A stretch of DNA of 64,000 nucleotides from Neonectria sp. B-13 (lineage: Eukaryota > Ascomycota > Sordariomycetes > Hypocreales > Nectriaceae). Each line of letters begins with the position of its first letter. Position 1 is the first letter of the stretch. Positions 1 through 10,768 of this stretch are shown piece by piece. Made by a program: the position numbers and the translations under genes. Under the pieces are notes generated by a model. The model ran no database searches, was not told the origin of the DNA, and saw only the letters and a list, made by a program, of their open reading frames with translations. The DNA is taken from the NCBI GenBank assembly GCA_002682825.1, contig NOKP01000002.1, positions 4,095,378 to 4,159,377 on the forward strand, written 5' to 3'.

Positions 1-240
1 AGAGGTGGAAGCGCAGCCACTGGCGGGTTGCCGTGGTGCATCAATCCAGCAATGGGAGGTTGGTTGTGTTCCTGAGCCTGGACTTGATCATTGGGTTGAT
101 CCTGGGGTCTTTGCTCCGGCTGTAGCGGATTTTGTTGTTGCTGTTGATACTGTTGCTGTGGCTGTAGCACTTGTGGTTGTGGTTGAGGCTGTGGTTGCTG
201 TTGCTGTTGCTGCTGCTGTTGCTGTTGCTGTTGCGGTGGC
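1..240 (-). repeat. CAG/CAA-rich poly-glutamine tract inside the Usa1-like gene
   Basis: On the minus strand this stretch reads as repeated CAG and CAA codons broken by proline and alanine codons. It encodes Gln runs next to a poly-His segment (about 265-300). Mixed CAG/CAA use makes it less prone to slippage than a pure CAG tract. It lies in the disordered middle of the protein. Confidence 0.8.
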
Positions 241-1689
241 TGTGCCTGTGCCTGTGGCTGATGAGTATGAGGCCGGGGGTGATGGTGATGGTGGTGATGA
301 TGCTGTTGTCTGCTCCGGATCTGTCCTTGGGCCTCATAAATCAAATTACCCAGCGCTGATGGGTGAGAGTGTCTGAGTTGCGGGACGCTAGTCTGACCTC
401 TCAATCGTGGCGTATAGTACGTGTCCGAGCTTGAGTTGTTGAAGAGCAATGCTCGGGGTCCATCTGGGGAAGACAGGATGTAGACCTCGGGGCCGCCCTG
501 TCTCGTTGCGGTGTTGTTGCCCCCTGCTCCGGCTGGTCGAGCTCCGGTGGAATCGGGGGTGGCCCTCCCGCTACCGGCCATGGACACGGAGGTGGGATAC
601 ACAGGTGTAGTGACCCCGGGTTGGGCGAGAGACCGGTTGTGCAATGAGGTGCTAGATGCGCTTCGTTGCATGGCGCTTGTCATTGCGTGGGTAGCTTGAT
701 TGGCATCAGCCCCTCGGAGAATGCCCTGCACGTCAGCTGGAGACATACCACCGTTTGGGGTGCTGGGCGCGGTGCTTCGTATGACGGTCTCGACTTGGTA
801 GGTGTGTCCATTGGGTCCGACGTGCTCACGGTAGACGGTGTGACTGGGAGCTGGACTTGCTCTACCAGTGTTGTCGCCTCCGGTGTGCACCGCATTACCA
901 ACATTATCACCGATACCGCGCATGCCCATCTGAGCACGGGCGCGTTGGTTCTGAGCAACAGCTCTAGCCATGGCCTCACGCTGAATGTGATTCAGCCACT
1001 GCGTCATGTTCTGATGCTGGTGCTGGAACGCCTGCTCGGGGGTGTGAGCAGGAGCCGGAGAGGGCATGCGCGGTTGTGGGAAGGGATTCGCCGCCGGGAT
1101 GGGTTGGGTCCTCCTAGCGAAGCCTGGAGGCGGCTGGGGCCCAAAGTGATGATGGTGATGGGGATGCGCGCGAGGTGCATTCGCAGGTTGGGCCAGTGCA
1201 GTTGGGCCTGGGGCTGGAGCTGGAGCAACGGCTTGAGGAACGACGGGTTGGGGCACGGGAGGATGAGAGTCGTGAGCATCGCGAATGACGAGATGAATGG
1301 TATGCTGGTCGGGAATGCGGAGCTGTACGAGAGCAAGGACAAAGGTGCCTGTCAGCAAGGGACGATCTATGCATGGCAAGAGACATGGGAAGGTAGGGGA
1401 TGCTTACCGCATCAGCACCGAATATATCGAGCAGGGTGTCCGTCTCACGGACGATTGCGCGGCCACGATGAATCAATCGCTGGTTCTCGTCGGCAGGCCG
1501 TAGGGGGAGGGTCTCGCGGATCTTGTCCTTCAGCTGCTTGACGGTGGTGGTGGCGGCGAGGCCAGGGAACATCAGCGGACGGTTAACGCCGACTGAGGGT
1601 GACACGACTTGAAGATTGACGGTGAGCTGGTCGGTGGAGGAGCCGGGGGAGCTGTCGTCCGGGCGGGAGCTGGGGGGCTCGGAAGCCAT
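1..1689 (-). CDS. Usa1/HERP-like ubiquitin-domain protein, 3' part beyond the left edge
   Basis: Exons read on the minus strand: 1689-1408 and 1322 to beyond position 1; intron 1407-1323 (GTAAGC...ACAG, phase 0). The start at 1689 (MASEPPSS) is the first ATG giving the conserved reading. Residues about 20-110 form a ubiquitin-like fold: a strand ending LTVNLQV, then TVKQLKDKIRE, then LIHRGR. After the intron come the last strand (LRIPDQHTIHLVIRD) and a long low-complexity region with His runs, a VYILSSPDGPRALLF segment and a poly-Gln tract near 125-240. The N-terminal UBL followed by a disordered region matches the fungal Usa1/HERP group, ER-membrane scaffolds of the HRD1 ERAD ligase. The C-terminal membrane segments that would prove this lie outside the window, so a different UBL protein is possible. 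It is divergent from PSD1. Confidence 0.72.
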
Positions 1690-2769
1690 GATGGGCAAGC
1701 TGATTGCATGCCACGGCACTGCTACAGTGTAGGAAGCAGGAAGCGGCGAGCCTGGAGGGAGAGCCGGAGCGCCGGAGAGTCGGGACAAGCTGAGACGACG
1801 GTTTGTCCAAAGGGGAGACGGCGGCGTCGCCGTTGATTTGCAGCGAGATGGCTGCTGGGGAAAACGCACCGACTGACTTTCTGTCTTACTAATGAGAGCA
1901 AGGTATTGCGTGTGATTTGTGGCTGTGAATAGGTAGGTAGGTAGGTAGGTTCAAGCCAAAAAGGAAGAAGGAGAAGAAGATAGGACAGAGCAAGAAAGAA
2001 GCGAGAAAAGCAAGAAAAGGGCCAGAGATGGAGATGGTCGGGAAGACAAGTGCGCTAGAATGTGATGAAGGAATGTGCTCCTCCAGGTGGTTCTCTGAAT
2101 CGCCTGACGAGGGCGAGGAGGCGAAGGAGTAGTGAAGGAGAGGAAGAGCAGCAGCGCAAGGAGAGAGCTTGAGCCTTGATGGCCCCCGTCAACAACCTAA
2201 CCTAGGACCGAAACAATGTCAGAAGTGGCCTTTACAAGCCTGCGACAGGTACATGTGGCGCTAGGACGGGAGTGTTCAGTGGCAGGTGCCTTAGGTTCCG
2301 TCACGGTTACGGATACGTTGTTGCGGTGTCGGTCGGGGGGTGGCTTCCGGTCCCGGTTCTGCCGCTGCTATTGGCCCGTCCAATGCGCTGGGTCCTTCCC
2401 ATTCCTACTATGACTGTCGATACTAATTAGTAGGACTGCGGGCAGCTCGTCGGAATATCGGCGCCTCTTGATCCCGCGCTGCAAGCCCACCAACCCACCC
2501 ACCATCTAGCACCGGGCTTTTAGCGGCTCACTGGCTAACAGCCGCAATCCAGCGCCTCGGCACTTGCCAGACGTCAAAGCCTCTTCGACGTCGACATCCA
2601 GAGGGAAAAACCTGTCGCCGAGAGTCGACGTCTGCCTCTTCCCTCTCCCACCAAACCTCATCCTTATTTTTGCCATTGAACGCATCGCCCGAGTGCGTGC
2701 GAGCCGACGCGCCCCCCGTCTCTCCTCATCTCGTCTCGGCCGCCCGCTGGCAGCTGCCCGCTCGCCGCA
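1690..2769. promoter_or_regulatory. Shared 5' region between the Usa1-like gene and PSD1
   Basis: About 1.08 kb between two divergent start codons. It holds a GGTA microsatellite (about 1930-1950), a purine-rich tract (about 1965-2060) and pyrimidine-rich DNA upstream of PSD1 (2580-2760). I see no conserved reading frame. It probably contains both promoters and 5' leaders. Confidence 0.5.
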
Positions 2770-4511
2770 ATGGCCACGACCCTCGGCGCTGGCTCGACCC
2801 AGCTCAGGAGTCACATGTTCCGCTACTCGATCCATGGCCGCTGCTCCAACTGCGCCGCCGCTCCTCGACACTCCGTCCTGGCCACCCCCCGATCGCGATG
2901 CCTACCACGGCCCTCTGCCGCATCCACCCGCAGCTTCGCCTCCAATTCGGGCAAGAGACCGAGATTCTCCCAGCGCCTCGGCGAGGCCATGCGCAACACC
3001 AAGATCCAATGGTATCAGATCCCTGTCGGTCTGGGCATCGGCTTCCTCGGCCTCGTCCAGTTCTACAAGGTCTCCGCCAGGGAGCAGGAGAAGCAGCGCG
3101 AGATCCAAGCCGGCTTCGACGACGGAAAGCCTGCCAGAAGGCGTCCTAGGATCCGACCTGACGGGCCATGGTACGTCAATGTCCAATTGCTTCTCTCGCC
3201 GGTGCCCTGCTAACCCAGAGTGCAGGCAAGTCCAGGTCATGTCCACTCTGCCCCTCAAGGCCATGTCTCGGCTTTGGGGTAGATTCAACGAGTTGACCAT
3301 CCCCTACTATCTGCGAATCCCCGGCTTCAAGCTCTACTCCCTGGTCTTTGGCGTCAAGTTGGTTTACCCGTTCCTCATCCATCTCCGTGATGGTATACTG
3401 ACCGCAATACAGCCTTGACGAGGTTGCCGAGCCCGACCTTCACGTTTATCCCAATCTCGCCGCGTTCTTCTATCGTACTCTCAAGCCCGGAGCCCGACCC
3501 CTCGACCCCGATCCCCACACATTACTCTGCCCATCCGATGGCAAGGTCCTCCAGTTTGGCCAAATTCAGGGTGGTGACATTGAGCAGGTCAAGGGAATGA
3601 CTTACAGCATCGATGCTCTCCTCGGTAAAAACACACCTGCCCCCAGTATCTCGGGGGCATCCTCCGGTGCATCCTCGCTGGAGTCCAGTAGAATTCTACC
3701 TGAGCTCTCGGGAGACGAGGAGCTGGTCAAGCAGGACGAGGACTTTGCCAAGGTCAATGGCATCTCTTACACCCTCCCCGACCTCCTTTCTGGCGCCCGT
3801 GGGGCAGACCAAGTCCCTTCAGTCACGGACGCGTCGATTCCTGCCTCGCCTCGTGTCGAATCCGAGGTCCGCGCCGAGTTGGCCCTCGGAGATCGACCCT
3901 GGTACGATATGCTATCGCCCAACAAGAACACGTCTCTGTACTACGCCGTCATTTACCTTGCCCCTGGCGACTACCACCGCTTTCACTCGCCCACCAACTG
4001 GGTCGTCGACCGACGACGTCACTTTGCCGGCGAGCTGTACAGCGTGTCTCCCTACCTCCAGCGAACTCTCCCTGGTCTCTTCACCCTCAATGAGCGAGTC
4101 GTGTTGCTGGGCCGCTGGCGATGGGGCTTCTTCAGCTACGTGCCCGTCGGAGCGACCAATGTAGGCTCAATCAAAATCAACTTCGACCGAGAACTGAGGA
4201 CCAACAGTCTACTCACTGACACGGCGGCGGATCGCGCGGCAGAGGAGGCTTCCCAGCGGGGCGAGCCGTACTTGGGATTCTCCGAGGCAACGTACGAGGG
4301 GGCCAGCCCGGTTCTGCGGGGTCACGCTCTGCGACGCGGTGAGGAAATGGGTGGTTTTCAGCTGGGCAGCACGGTTGTGCTGGTATTTGAGGCGCCCGCG
4401 CAGAAGAGGGGCGAAAACAACAAACGCGAAGGATGGGCGTGGGCGGTGGAGAAGGGACAGACGGTCAAGATGGGACAAGCTCTGGGACGAGTAATTGAGG
4501 ATGAAAACTAG
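2770..4511 (+). CDS. PSD1: Phosphatidylserine decarboxylase proenzyme, mitochondrial
   Basis: Exons 2770-3170, 3226-3357 and 3413-4511; introns 3171-3225 and 3358-3412 (55 bp each, GT-AG); 543 aa. It converts phosphatidylserine to phosphatidylethanolamine in the mitochondrial inner membrane. The N-terminus is rich in Arg and Ser with no acidic residue early on, as in a mitochondrial presequence. One membrane segment follows (residues about 80-98, PVGLGIGFLGLVQFYKV). The catalytic domain contains LDEVAEPDLHVYPNLA, PSDGKVLQFGQI and the family's H-rich core. The autocleavage site LGST is at 495-498; in this family the Ser (497) becomes the pyruvoyl group and separates the beta from the alpha chain. 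Both splice joins restore family-conserved sequence, which supports the model strongly. Confidence 0.96.
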
Positions 4512-4928
4512 GTGTATTTGTATAACAGACAAAACGAGGAGGCATATATGCTTGTATACAGTTTCAGCATTGAGGAAGATACCTCGGTAGTCATTTTGGG
4601 GGAACCAATTTCACTACTATTCAATTACTTGGCATTTTGGTTGTTTTCACCCGAGCTGGTAAGTTGGTTGGTTCATGGGTACTTTCAACTATCGCTCAGC
4701 AAGGTCTAAAGGGAAGCGTTGCTATTCTGTCAAGCTTGCTTGTATGCCAGTTCACGAAATTCAGCCAAGGAGGCTTGGGTTTTTTTTGGGTTTTGGTAAT
4801 TGTATGTTTATTGTTAAGTTCCAAGGACTCTTCTATGGTCCAGTATTCCTTCGCTCTTCTAACTCCGCCCAAATGCAGATGGTTCTATGTCTATCGCATA
4901 GTGTAGATTTATTTCTCATTTATTGAAT
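4512..4928. other. Convergent 3' intergenic region
   Basis: About 0.4 kb between the stop codons of PSD1 (plus) and the nitroreductase (minus). It is AT-richer than its surroundings, as expected for 3' UTRs and polyadenylation signals. Several short frames are open, but none has family-like content. Confidence 0.6.
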
Positions 4929-5546
4929 TTAAGCACCGAAGACCTTGACGCGGTCCTCGAGGGGAGCGAAAGTCTTCTCGCCAGCCTCGCCGGTCCTGCC
5001 GCCGAAGACGAGCTGGGCATCGAGCTTCCAGGTGGCGGGGAGCTTCCAGGTCTCGGTGACCTTGGCGTCGATGAGAGGGTTGTAGTGCTGGAGGTTGGCG
5101 CCGAGGCCCTCAGCCTCGAGGGCGGTCCAAGTGAGGTACTCCTGGATGGCGGCGCTCTGGGAGGCCCAGTGGGGGAACTTGTCGGCGTAGGGGGGGAACT
5201 TGCCCTGGAAGTCCTCGACGACGGTCTGGTCGGCGAAGAAGAGGACGGTGCCGGCGGCGCCCTTGAACAGGTTGATCTTCTGCTCGGTGGGCGCCCAGGA
5301 GGCGGCGGGGACGATGGCCTTGAGGGCCTCGGCGGTGATGTCCCAGAGCTTCTCGTGCTCAGCGCCGAAGAGCACGGCGACGCGGTTGGACTGGCTGTTG
5401 AAGGACGAGGGCGTCTGGAGCGTGGCGTCGTTGACGATCTCGGTGATGCGCGCGGGGGTGATGGTGAGGTCCTTGGTCAGGGGGTAGAAGGAGCGGCGGG
5501 CCTTGGCCAGCTGGAGGAGGACATCGGCGGAGATCTTGGAAGCCAT
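4929..5546 (-). CDS. Nitroreductase-family protein, Hbn1/Frm2 type
   Basis: A single exon of 205 aa starting at 5546 (MASKISADVLL). It begins with the family opening RRSFYPLTKDLTITPARI and continues with NDATLQTPSSFNSQSNRVAVLFGAEH, the FMN-contact region of the yeast Hbn1/Frm2 branch (fatty-acid-repression-mutant type). These are small flavoproteins reported to act on nitro-aromatics and in lipid signalling or oxidative stress. The C-terminal part (GLGANLQHYNPLIDAKV, then WKLDAQLVFG) also matches. The length is normal. The frame is open upstream to 5984, but that extension does not look like protein sequence, and 5546 is where homology begins. The physiological substrate cannot be read from sequence. 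Confidence 0.93.
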   Translation of the reverse strand: MASKISADVLLQLAKARRSFYPLTKDLTITPARITEIVNDATLQTPSSFNSQSNRVAVLFGAEHEKLWDITAEALKAIVPAASWAPTEQKINLFKGAAGTVLFFADQTVVEDFQGKFPPYADKFPHWASQSAAIQEYLTWTALEAEGLGANLQHYNPLIDAKVTETWKLPATWKLDAQLVFGGRTGEAGEKTFAPLEDRVKVFGA

Positions 5547-5684
5547 TGCGTCGGTTGGTTGTTTGTCTGGACTTTGGAGAGTCTTGTGTAGTTGTGTGTG
5601 TGTGTGAGGGGGGTAGAGAGAAAGTTGTATGAGTGTGAATGTGAGTGTGTAAGTGAGATCAGTAGGGAGGGAACTCAGGGACCC

Positions 5685-5692
5685 TTTATATT
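5685..5692 (-). promoter_or_regulatory. TATA-like element upstream of the nitroreductase
   Basis: On the minus strand this reads AATATAAA, about 140 bp upstream of the start codon. A TG/CA-rich tract (5590-5650) follows in the probable 5' UTR. Position and sequence suit a TATA-type, regulated promoter, but no transcription start is known. Confidence 0.45.
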
Positions 5693-7862
5693 CGGACGCA
5701 ATTGCCGCTTCACTCTTCCCCCCTCCGGGCCCCGTTGCATTCGCTCTCCTTGGCCCCGGCCTCGCCGTCGAAATGCATCGAATCGTTACCGGCGGCGCCC
5801 CGTCTCCCGCGCACCGGAAAGCTTCTCTCTTGCGACCGACCCTCTTTCTTTGGTTTCTCAGCGCTGCCTCAGCAAGAAAATGAGAAAAGGCGGGTCCGTG
5901 AAACCAGGGTCTGGTTCCCAAAAGCGGAAATCCCACCCCTCCATCCATTGGCGCACCGCCCTCCGGCTCTACACCCCTCCCCACTATTCCCGAAAGATGG
6001 AACCTCTTCGAAGGCTTCTATCCCGAAAGAGTCGAAGTTGGCCCGGCCATTCATCACTGACTAATGCAAACGGGTGGTGGTTGTCCCCCTCTGCCCAAGA
6101 ATGGAAGCATCAGGGTGCTTGATTCCATCAGTCGCGCGCGGTTCACACAGACAACTCAACGCAACCAGTGCGGACGCGCACATCATACACTACGTATCAG
6201 GCAATCCATGCAAGGCAGGGAGGGTGTTGACAACATGCTGGGCGGCGGGGACAACATGGCCGAACAGCCGACCACGCACGAAGAAGTACGGTACTCGACA
6301 ACCTCGTTTGGCGCATTAAAGATGCGCGAAAAGCTTCGTCAGGATTTATAAGCGGGGCTGGGACCTGTCGTCGTCGGCTCCATCCTTCCTTTGTGTCGCC
6401 GGCCTCAAAATCTGCACCATATCGAGTGGGAACTACCCTGGAGTTTAGATGGACGCGGTGGTTTTGAGATAAGACATGGCATCATGAACCGCGCTTGATT
6501 TGGCCTCTTAGTACTACGTAGTTAGGCATTATTGCTGGAAGTTAATTGATCTTCTGATACCTCTTAATAGACGCAGTGTTATGTGATTTACGCCTTCCAT
6601 CACATCTTGAACAACCCCCACATGAGCGAACAACGAACAGGCTGGTATTCGAACACACTACATACACTTGTTCCAACAACAACACCAACCCAGCGGATAT
6701 ACGCCCCCAGCCACTCCCCTTCTCACCCACGCTACTATGCCCCCCGACCTCCACCGCCTCTCTACATAGTATCTCCTCATATCAAACCCCATGTCGTCCA
6801 CCGATGACGATCGATGCCCCTCCCCCTCCTACCCCTCCACGAGATGGCACCATCCATCCATCCCCATCAAACCGACCAGCAACCAACAAACGCACACTGC
6901 TCCGTAGGTATTAGACCGCTCCTCTAATTCTCGCTGTCGGACTCGGCTGCTAAGCCACCAGCTGCCTACCTACCCGTAGCTCCGGACGCCGATTGTACTT
7001 ATGCCTTGGCTGGGAACCGGTGCCCGGAACTAGGCCGTCCGGGTTTCTGCCGGCCGGCCGCTCGGACCCTTCAAGTCTGCTCGCACTTCGTTCGCGCGCG
7101 CGTGTTGGAAATCCGAGTTCGCCCCCACCCTTTTCGCATTCCGTAGGTTGCAGGATTACAGGCGGCTGATTCAGCTTTGTTGAAGAATCCAAGCCAACAG
7201 ACTCGCGCTGCGTGTGCTAAGCCGGTTTGGGATATCATGCCGGCAGCACGTAGACCGCCTGTGGAGGCACAACGTTTCTCCCGTTCCGAATTCCGACCAC
7301 CATCCTTTCAACCTGTCACTTGATGCTGTTAACGGGAGGATCCCTCAAGCATGACTGTTTTCGCCGGCATAATCCCGACAACACGCTCTTCAAACAAGAG
7401 GTTGTCTGAGTGTCAATAAGTTGTCTTCGCCGACCGCTCGTGGGTTATTGTGATCTAGTTCTTCTTAGCAACGTCGCGATCAATGTGGGACGCAACACCA
7501 CTCGATCGAACGTAGGTAGTGGCTCTCGCTCGCACGCCATTTCGCATGCGATTCTAGACATGCATGTCGCACGTTGCGTATTCGTACCTCGTATATTCGT
7601 ACCTCGTATACTCGTGCTATGTACATCAACCGGTATTCCCTCGATATTGCCTCATGTTGAACTACAATGCAGATAACTCTGGTACAACCCATGCTCTAGC
7701 TGCAAAATAGATGCTTAGCATAATTCAAGGGCAGAGTTAATTGAAAAGCATAGTAAAATAAACCAGGTCAATTTCCTGCTCTGAACAGGCACGTCCACTA
7801 TGGTCATGATCCTTATCAATCGCTGCTAGGGCATTGTCCATCTTGCATGGGAAATATTTTGA

Positions 7863-7900
7863 GACTCTCTACATACATGTCCTTGTAGACAAAGAGAGTC
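7863..7900. repeat. Inverted repeat able to form a hairpin
   Basis: GACTCTCT at 7863-7870 pairs with AGAGAGTC at 7893-7900. A CTACA/TGTAG pair (7869-7873 and 7884-7888) lies just inside. The element is about 390 bp beyond the reductase stop codon, so it could lie in or after that gene's 3' UTR. Confidence 0.5.
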
Positions 7901-8291
7901 AAGCCTGAATCATAAACCCAAATTCTCAAAAGGGATTAATGTCGAACCCCTAACGCCGTACTCCATTCCCAAATGCTTTCTCTCTCTTTTTATGGCAATG
8001 CCCGTGCCATACCATACCGTACCGTCTTTCTCGCTTGCGCCGCGGCCATCTATGCGTCGGCTCATCAGATCCCGATCTCATGTCGTATCGGGAATATATA
8101 CAGTTCCTCTTCTCGTACACTCAACTCTCGCGGCAAATCTGCTCCTCAAGCAATGGGCTCCAGCCTACCCATCACGTCTTGCAAGGCTGTTGCTGTTGAG
8201 CCTCCGTTGGTGGGCTTGCCGCCCGTCATTATCGTCATCCGCTCGCTAGGTGTCGCAATCATGACGAGCTCAATTGTCGTCGGGCTCTAAA

Positions 8292-10142
8292 TCACCATGT
8301 CTCGGCAATGTATCGGCCCTCCTCCTTCTTGAGCTGCCAAAAGTCGCGAGCCTCCTCGCGCCCCAGGTTGCCCTTGGCCATGGCCACCTCCACCAGCGAC
8401 TCTTCGACACCCTCGCCCATGCCCTTGCTGCTGCCGCACACAAATACGCGTCCGTCGAGCGAGTTGATGATGTACCACACGAGGTCCGACTGGTTGAGCA
8501 CCTCCTCCTGCACATAGCGACCCGTACCGGCCCGGCTCTGCACCACCCGCTTGACCTCAGATTCGTGCACGCCCCATTCACCGTTGTAGATCTCGTCCAC
8601 CAGTGAGTCGCGGATGCCCTGCAGCACCCACACCTTGTTGGCGCAGTTGGCCTGCTTCAGGCGACGCTGCACGAAGCCTCGGAAGGGAGCAATGCCCACA
8701 CCCGCACCGATCAGAAGCATCGGGCCGTCCGAGTTGAACTGCTTGGCCAAGGGGTTCGCCATCAGACCTTTGAACATGGGCACGTAAAACTCGGGCGACT
8801 TCTCCCCGGCCTTCTGAGCCCGGAGGTACTTGCGCGCCTGACGTTCAAAGAAGCCGGAGCCGACACCCGTTCGGCAGCCGCGAGACCAATCAATTGACTC
8901 GTGAACAGTAACCGCAATCTCAATTAGGCGACGCTGCGCGTGGTCACGGAGCTGGTACGACTCGGTAGGGTCGTTGGATAGCGAGTAGAAGCGGGGCATC
9001 AGGGGTTGCAAGACGGAGAGAACCTCGTCTAGGGGAGGGTGGGAGCTGGGGAAGGCATTCAGGAGCTGGGAGAGGGTGACCTGGGGACCACCTCGGAAAT
9101 CGCAGAAGGCGCTCTGGCCCTCGTTGGAGCAGAGATACATGAGGATCTTCTTCTCGTTGGCTGCGGTGGCATGCTCAGCCAGCACGCGAAGCTGGGCCTT
9201 GGTAGGGGCGTATGACTGAATATCGGTGCACCAGGTGAGAAGGTCACGACGGGTCGTGACGAGCTCGCGGGGTTTGTCGTCGCCCCAAACGGTGGGCCAG
9301 CGACCCTTGGTGGTCTTCATGAGCACAGGCTTGTCCCGGAGGAAGCGGGGTACCATGAGGGCATCGAGAATGTCCACGACAGAGATGTCGCAGTTGGGAG
9401 CCATGATGCCAATGGCACCTCCAACTTTGAAGTCAAACATCTCCTCTGCGGGGTAGTCGGTGATGTCAAGATCAAAGTGGTAGGTGCGCTTCTCAGCACC
9501 GGGTTTGGTCAGCTCGCGGGTGGTGTGGATGCGAGCCGGATATACGTTGTGAGGAGGGTGAGGCTGGACGAATCGAGGAGGCTGGATAGCGGTATCGACG
9601 GCCTCGTAGCCGGGGCCAGGTGTGAGGAAGTCGGACTGAGGGGCCAGCTCGGTGTCATCGCCGAATGAGACGGCCGAGTCGGTGGGGGACAAGCTGGCTG
9701 GCTTAGGGATGGATGTGAAGGAGACGATCTTCTCGGGCATGTCGATGATGCCTGTGAGGTCGGTGGGGATGTCACCGAGCTTGATGGCGAGAGACTTGAA
9801 AGCGTCGTTGTCGGGCAGAGTGACGTCCTCATACTCAACGTCACGGCGACGAGAGCCCAAGCAACAGCCACCGGCGCCACCGCAGCAGCGGCCGACGAAC
9901 TCTGCAGTGGACTCTCCGGTTATACGCTGGATGTCGCGGGCGCTCTGGGCGATGAGCCGGGTGGAAGCGCGGCGGCGGCGCTCAGGGATGATGGGCTCAT
10001 CTTCCTGGCTGTCCGAGTCGTCGTCCGAGTAGGTGAGGGAGGGGGCGATGGAGGGGGTAGCCTCGGCTGCCACGCAATCGGCGGGGGAGGCGTCGGCGGG
10101 GTTGACGATGCCCTCAATGGGGAGTGGGGATGTAGCAATCAT
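8292..10142 (-). CDS. CysJ/P450-reductase-like FAD-NADPH oxidoreductase lacking a flavodoxin domain
   Basis: A single exon of 616 aa; ATG at 10142 (an upstream in-frame GTG at 10172 is not needed). The C-terminal two thirds are a diflavin-reductase core: connecting region (NVYPARIHTTREL near 200), FAD-binding RFYSLSND (384-391), RTGVGSGFF (424-432), the pyridine-nucleotide loop LLIGAGVGIAPFRG (476-489), VFVCGSSKGMG (about 567-577), and a C-terminal aromatic (AETW-end) that usually stacks on the FAD. The N-terminal 200 residues are not the FMN/flavodoxin domain of CysJ or P450 reductase. They are disordered, with an acidic stretch, four consecutive arginines, and two cysteine pairs (86-87 and 93-94) separated by GGAGG. 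It should move electrons from NADPH to FAD and then to an unknown partner. Sulfite-reductase-like, P450-reductase-like or Cys-motif self-transfer roles are all open. Confidence 0.85.
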   Translation of the reverse strand: MIATSPLPIEGIVNPADASPADCVAAEATPSIAPSLTYSDDDSDSQEDEPIIPERRRRASTRLIAQSARDIQRITGESTAEFVGRCCGGAGGCCLGSRRRDVEYEDVTLPDNDAFKSLAIKLGDIPTDLTGIIDMPEKIVSFTSIPKPASLSPTDSAVSFGDDTELAPQSDFLTPGPGYEAVDTAIQPPRFVQPHPPHNVYPARIHTTRELTKPGAEKRTYHFDLDITDYPAEEMFDFKVGGAIGIMAPNCDISVVDILDALMVPRFLRDKPVLMKTTKGRWPTVWGDDKPRELVTTRRDLLTWCTDIQSYAPTKAQLRVLAEHATAANEKKILMYLCSNEGQSAFCDFRGGPQVTLSQLLNAFPSSHPPLDEVLSVLQPLMPRFYSLSNDPTESYQLRDHAQRRLIEIAVTVHESIDWSRGCRTGVGSGFFERQARKYLRAQKAGEKSPEFYVPMFKGLMANPLAKQFNSDGPMLLIGAGVGIAPFRGFVQRRLKQANCANKVWVLQGIRDSLVDEIYNGEWGVHESEVKRVVQSRAGTGRYVQEEVLNQSDLVWYIINSLDGRVFVCGSSKGMGEGVEESLVEVAMAKGNLGREEARDFWQLKKEEGRYIAETW

Positions 10143-10650
10143 GGCGGGCGTGCGAGTGCGTACGATCGTCACACACGCAACAGGTCGGGAGGATGGCAGG
10201 CGGAGGAGGGAGTTGAGCGCGGCCGCTGTAGGTTATGCGTGGAGAGAGAAATTGTGGACGATGCAATTGTTGGGTGGCAATGTCAAAGGCGTGTGAGCAT
10301 ATCGAGGCAGGACCGCCACATAAAAGACTGTAGATGAGACGGTGGGAGAAGATGAAAGGTTTGAGAGAAGGGAGGAGAAGGACTTGGAGGCGGCTGATGC
10401 GATTGATAAGATGGAAGCTCAGCAAGGTGTGGATTGAGGGCTTGAATAGGAGAGGAAGAACCGAGGGAGAGTTAAGAGCGGGCGTGTTGGAGGTTTAAAA
10501 ATTAAGGCGAGGAAGCAGCACACCCGATGCGGGTTGGGGATACCCAGTCTCTCAATCCCGGCCAGTTCCAGGCCCAGTCCCCAATGACAGGTTGAGTCCC
10601 GGGCGTGTGGATTGGGCCTTGGAGGGGTGTGTGGCCTGCTTAGACGGCAA

Positions 10651-10768
10651 GGGGGGGGGGGGGGGGGGNNNNNNNNNNNNNNNNNNNNNNNNNNNNNNNN
10701 NNNNNNNNNNNNNNNNNNNNNNNNNNNNNNNNNNNNNNNNNNNNNNNNNNNNNNNNNNNNNNNNNNNN
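10651..10768. other. Assembly gap (100 N) after an 18-G homopolymer
   Basis: Eighteen consecutive G (10651-10668) run into exactly 100 N (10669-10768). The round number marks a scaffold gap of unknown size, and the homopolymer is probably the reason the assembly broke. Confidence 0.98.

Larger units (their letters stand above)
5547..8291. other. 2.7-kb intergenic region between two minus-strand genes
   Basis: It contains the nitroreductase promoter (about 5550-6100) and the 3' end of the reductase gene (towards 8291). Between them I find no reading frame with family character, no tRNA and no transposon. A perfect 8-bp inverted repeat lies at 7863-7900 (separate entry). Short TAC/GTA-rich words are scattered near 6180-6520. 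Confidence 0.5.

Noticed and set aside
10143..10172. Upstream GTG start for the reductase
   Set aside because: Fungal genes start with ATG; the first in-frame ATG is at 10142 and no homology lies upstream.
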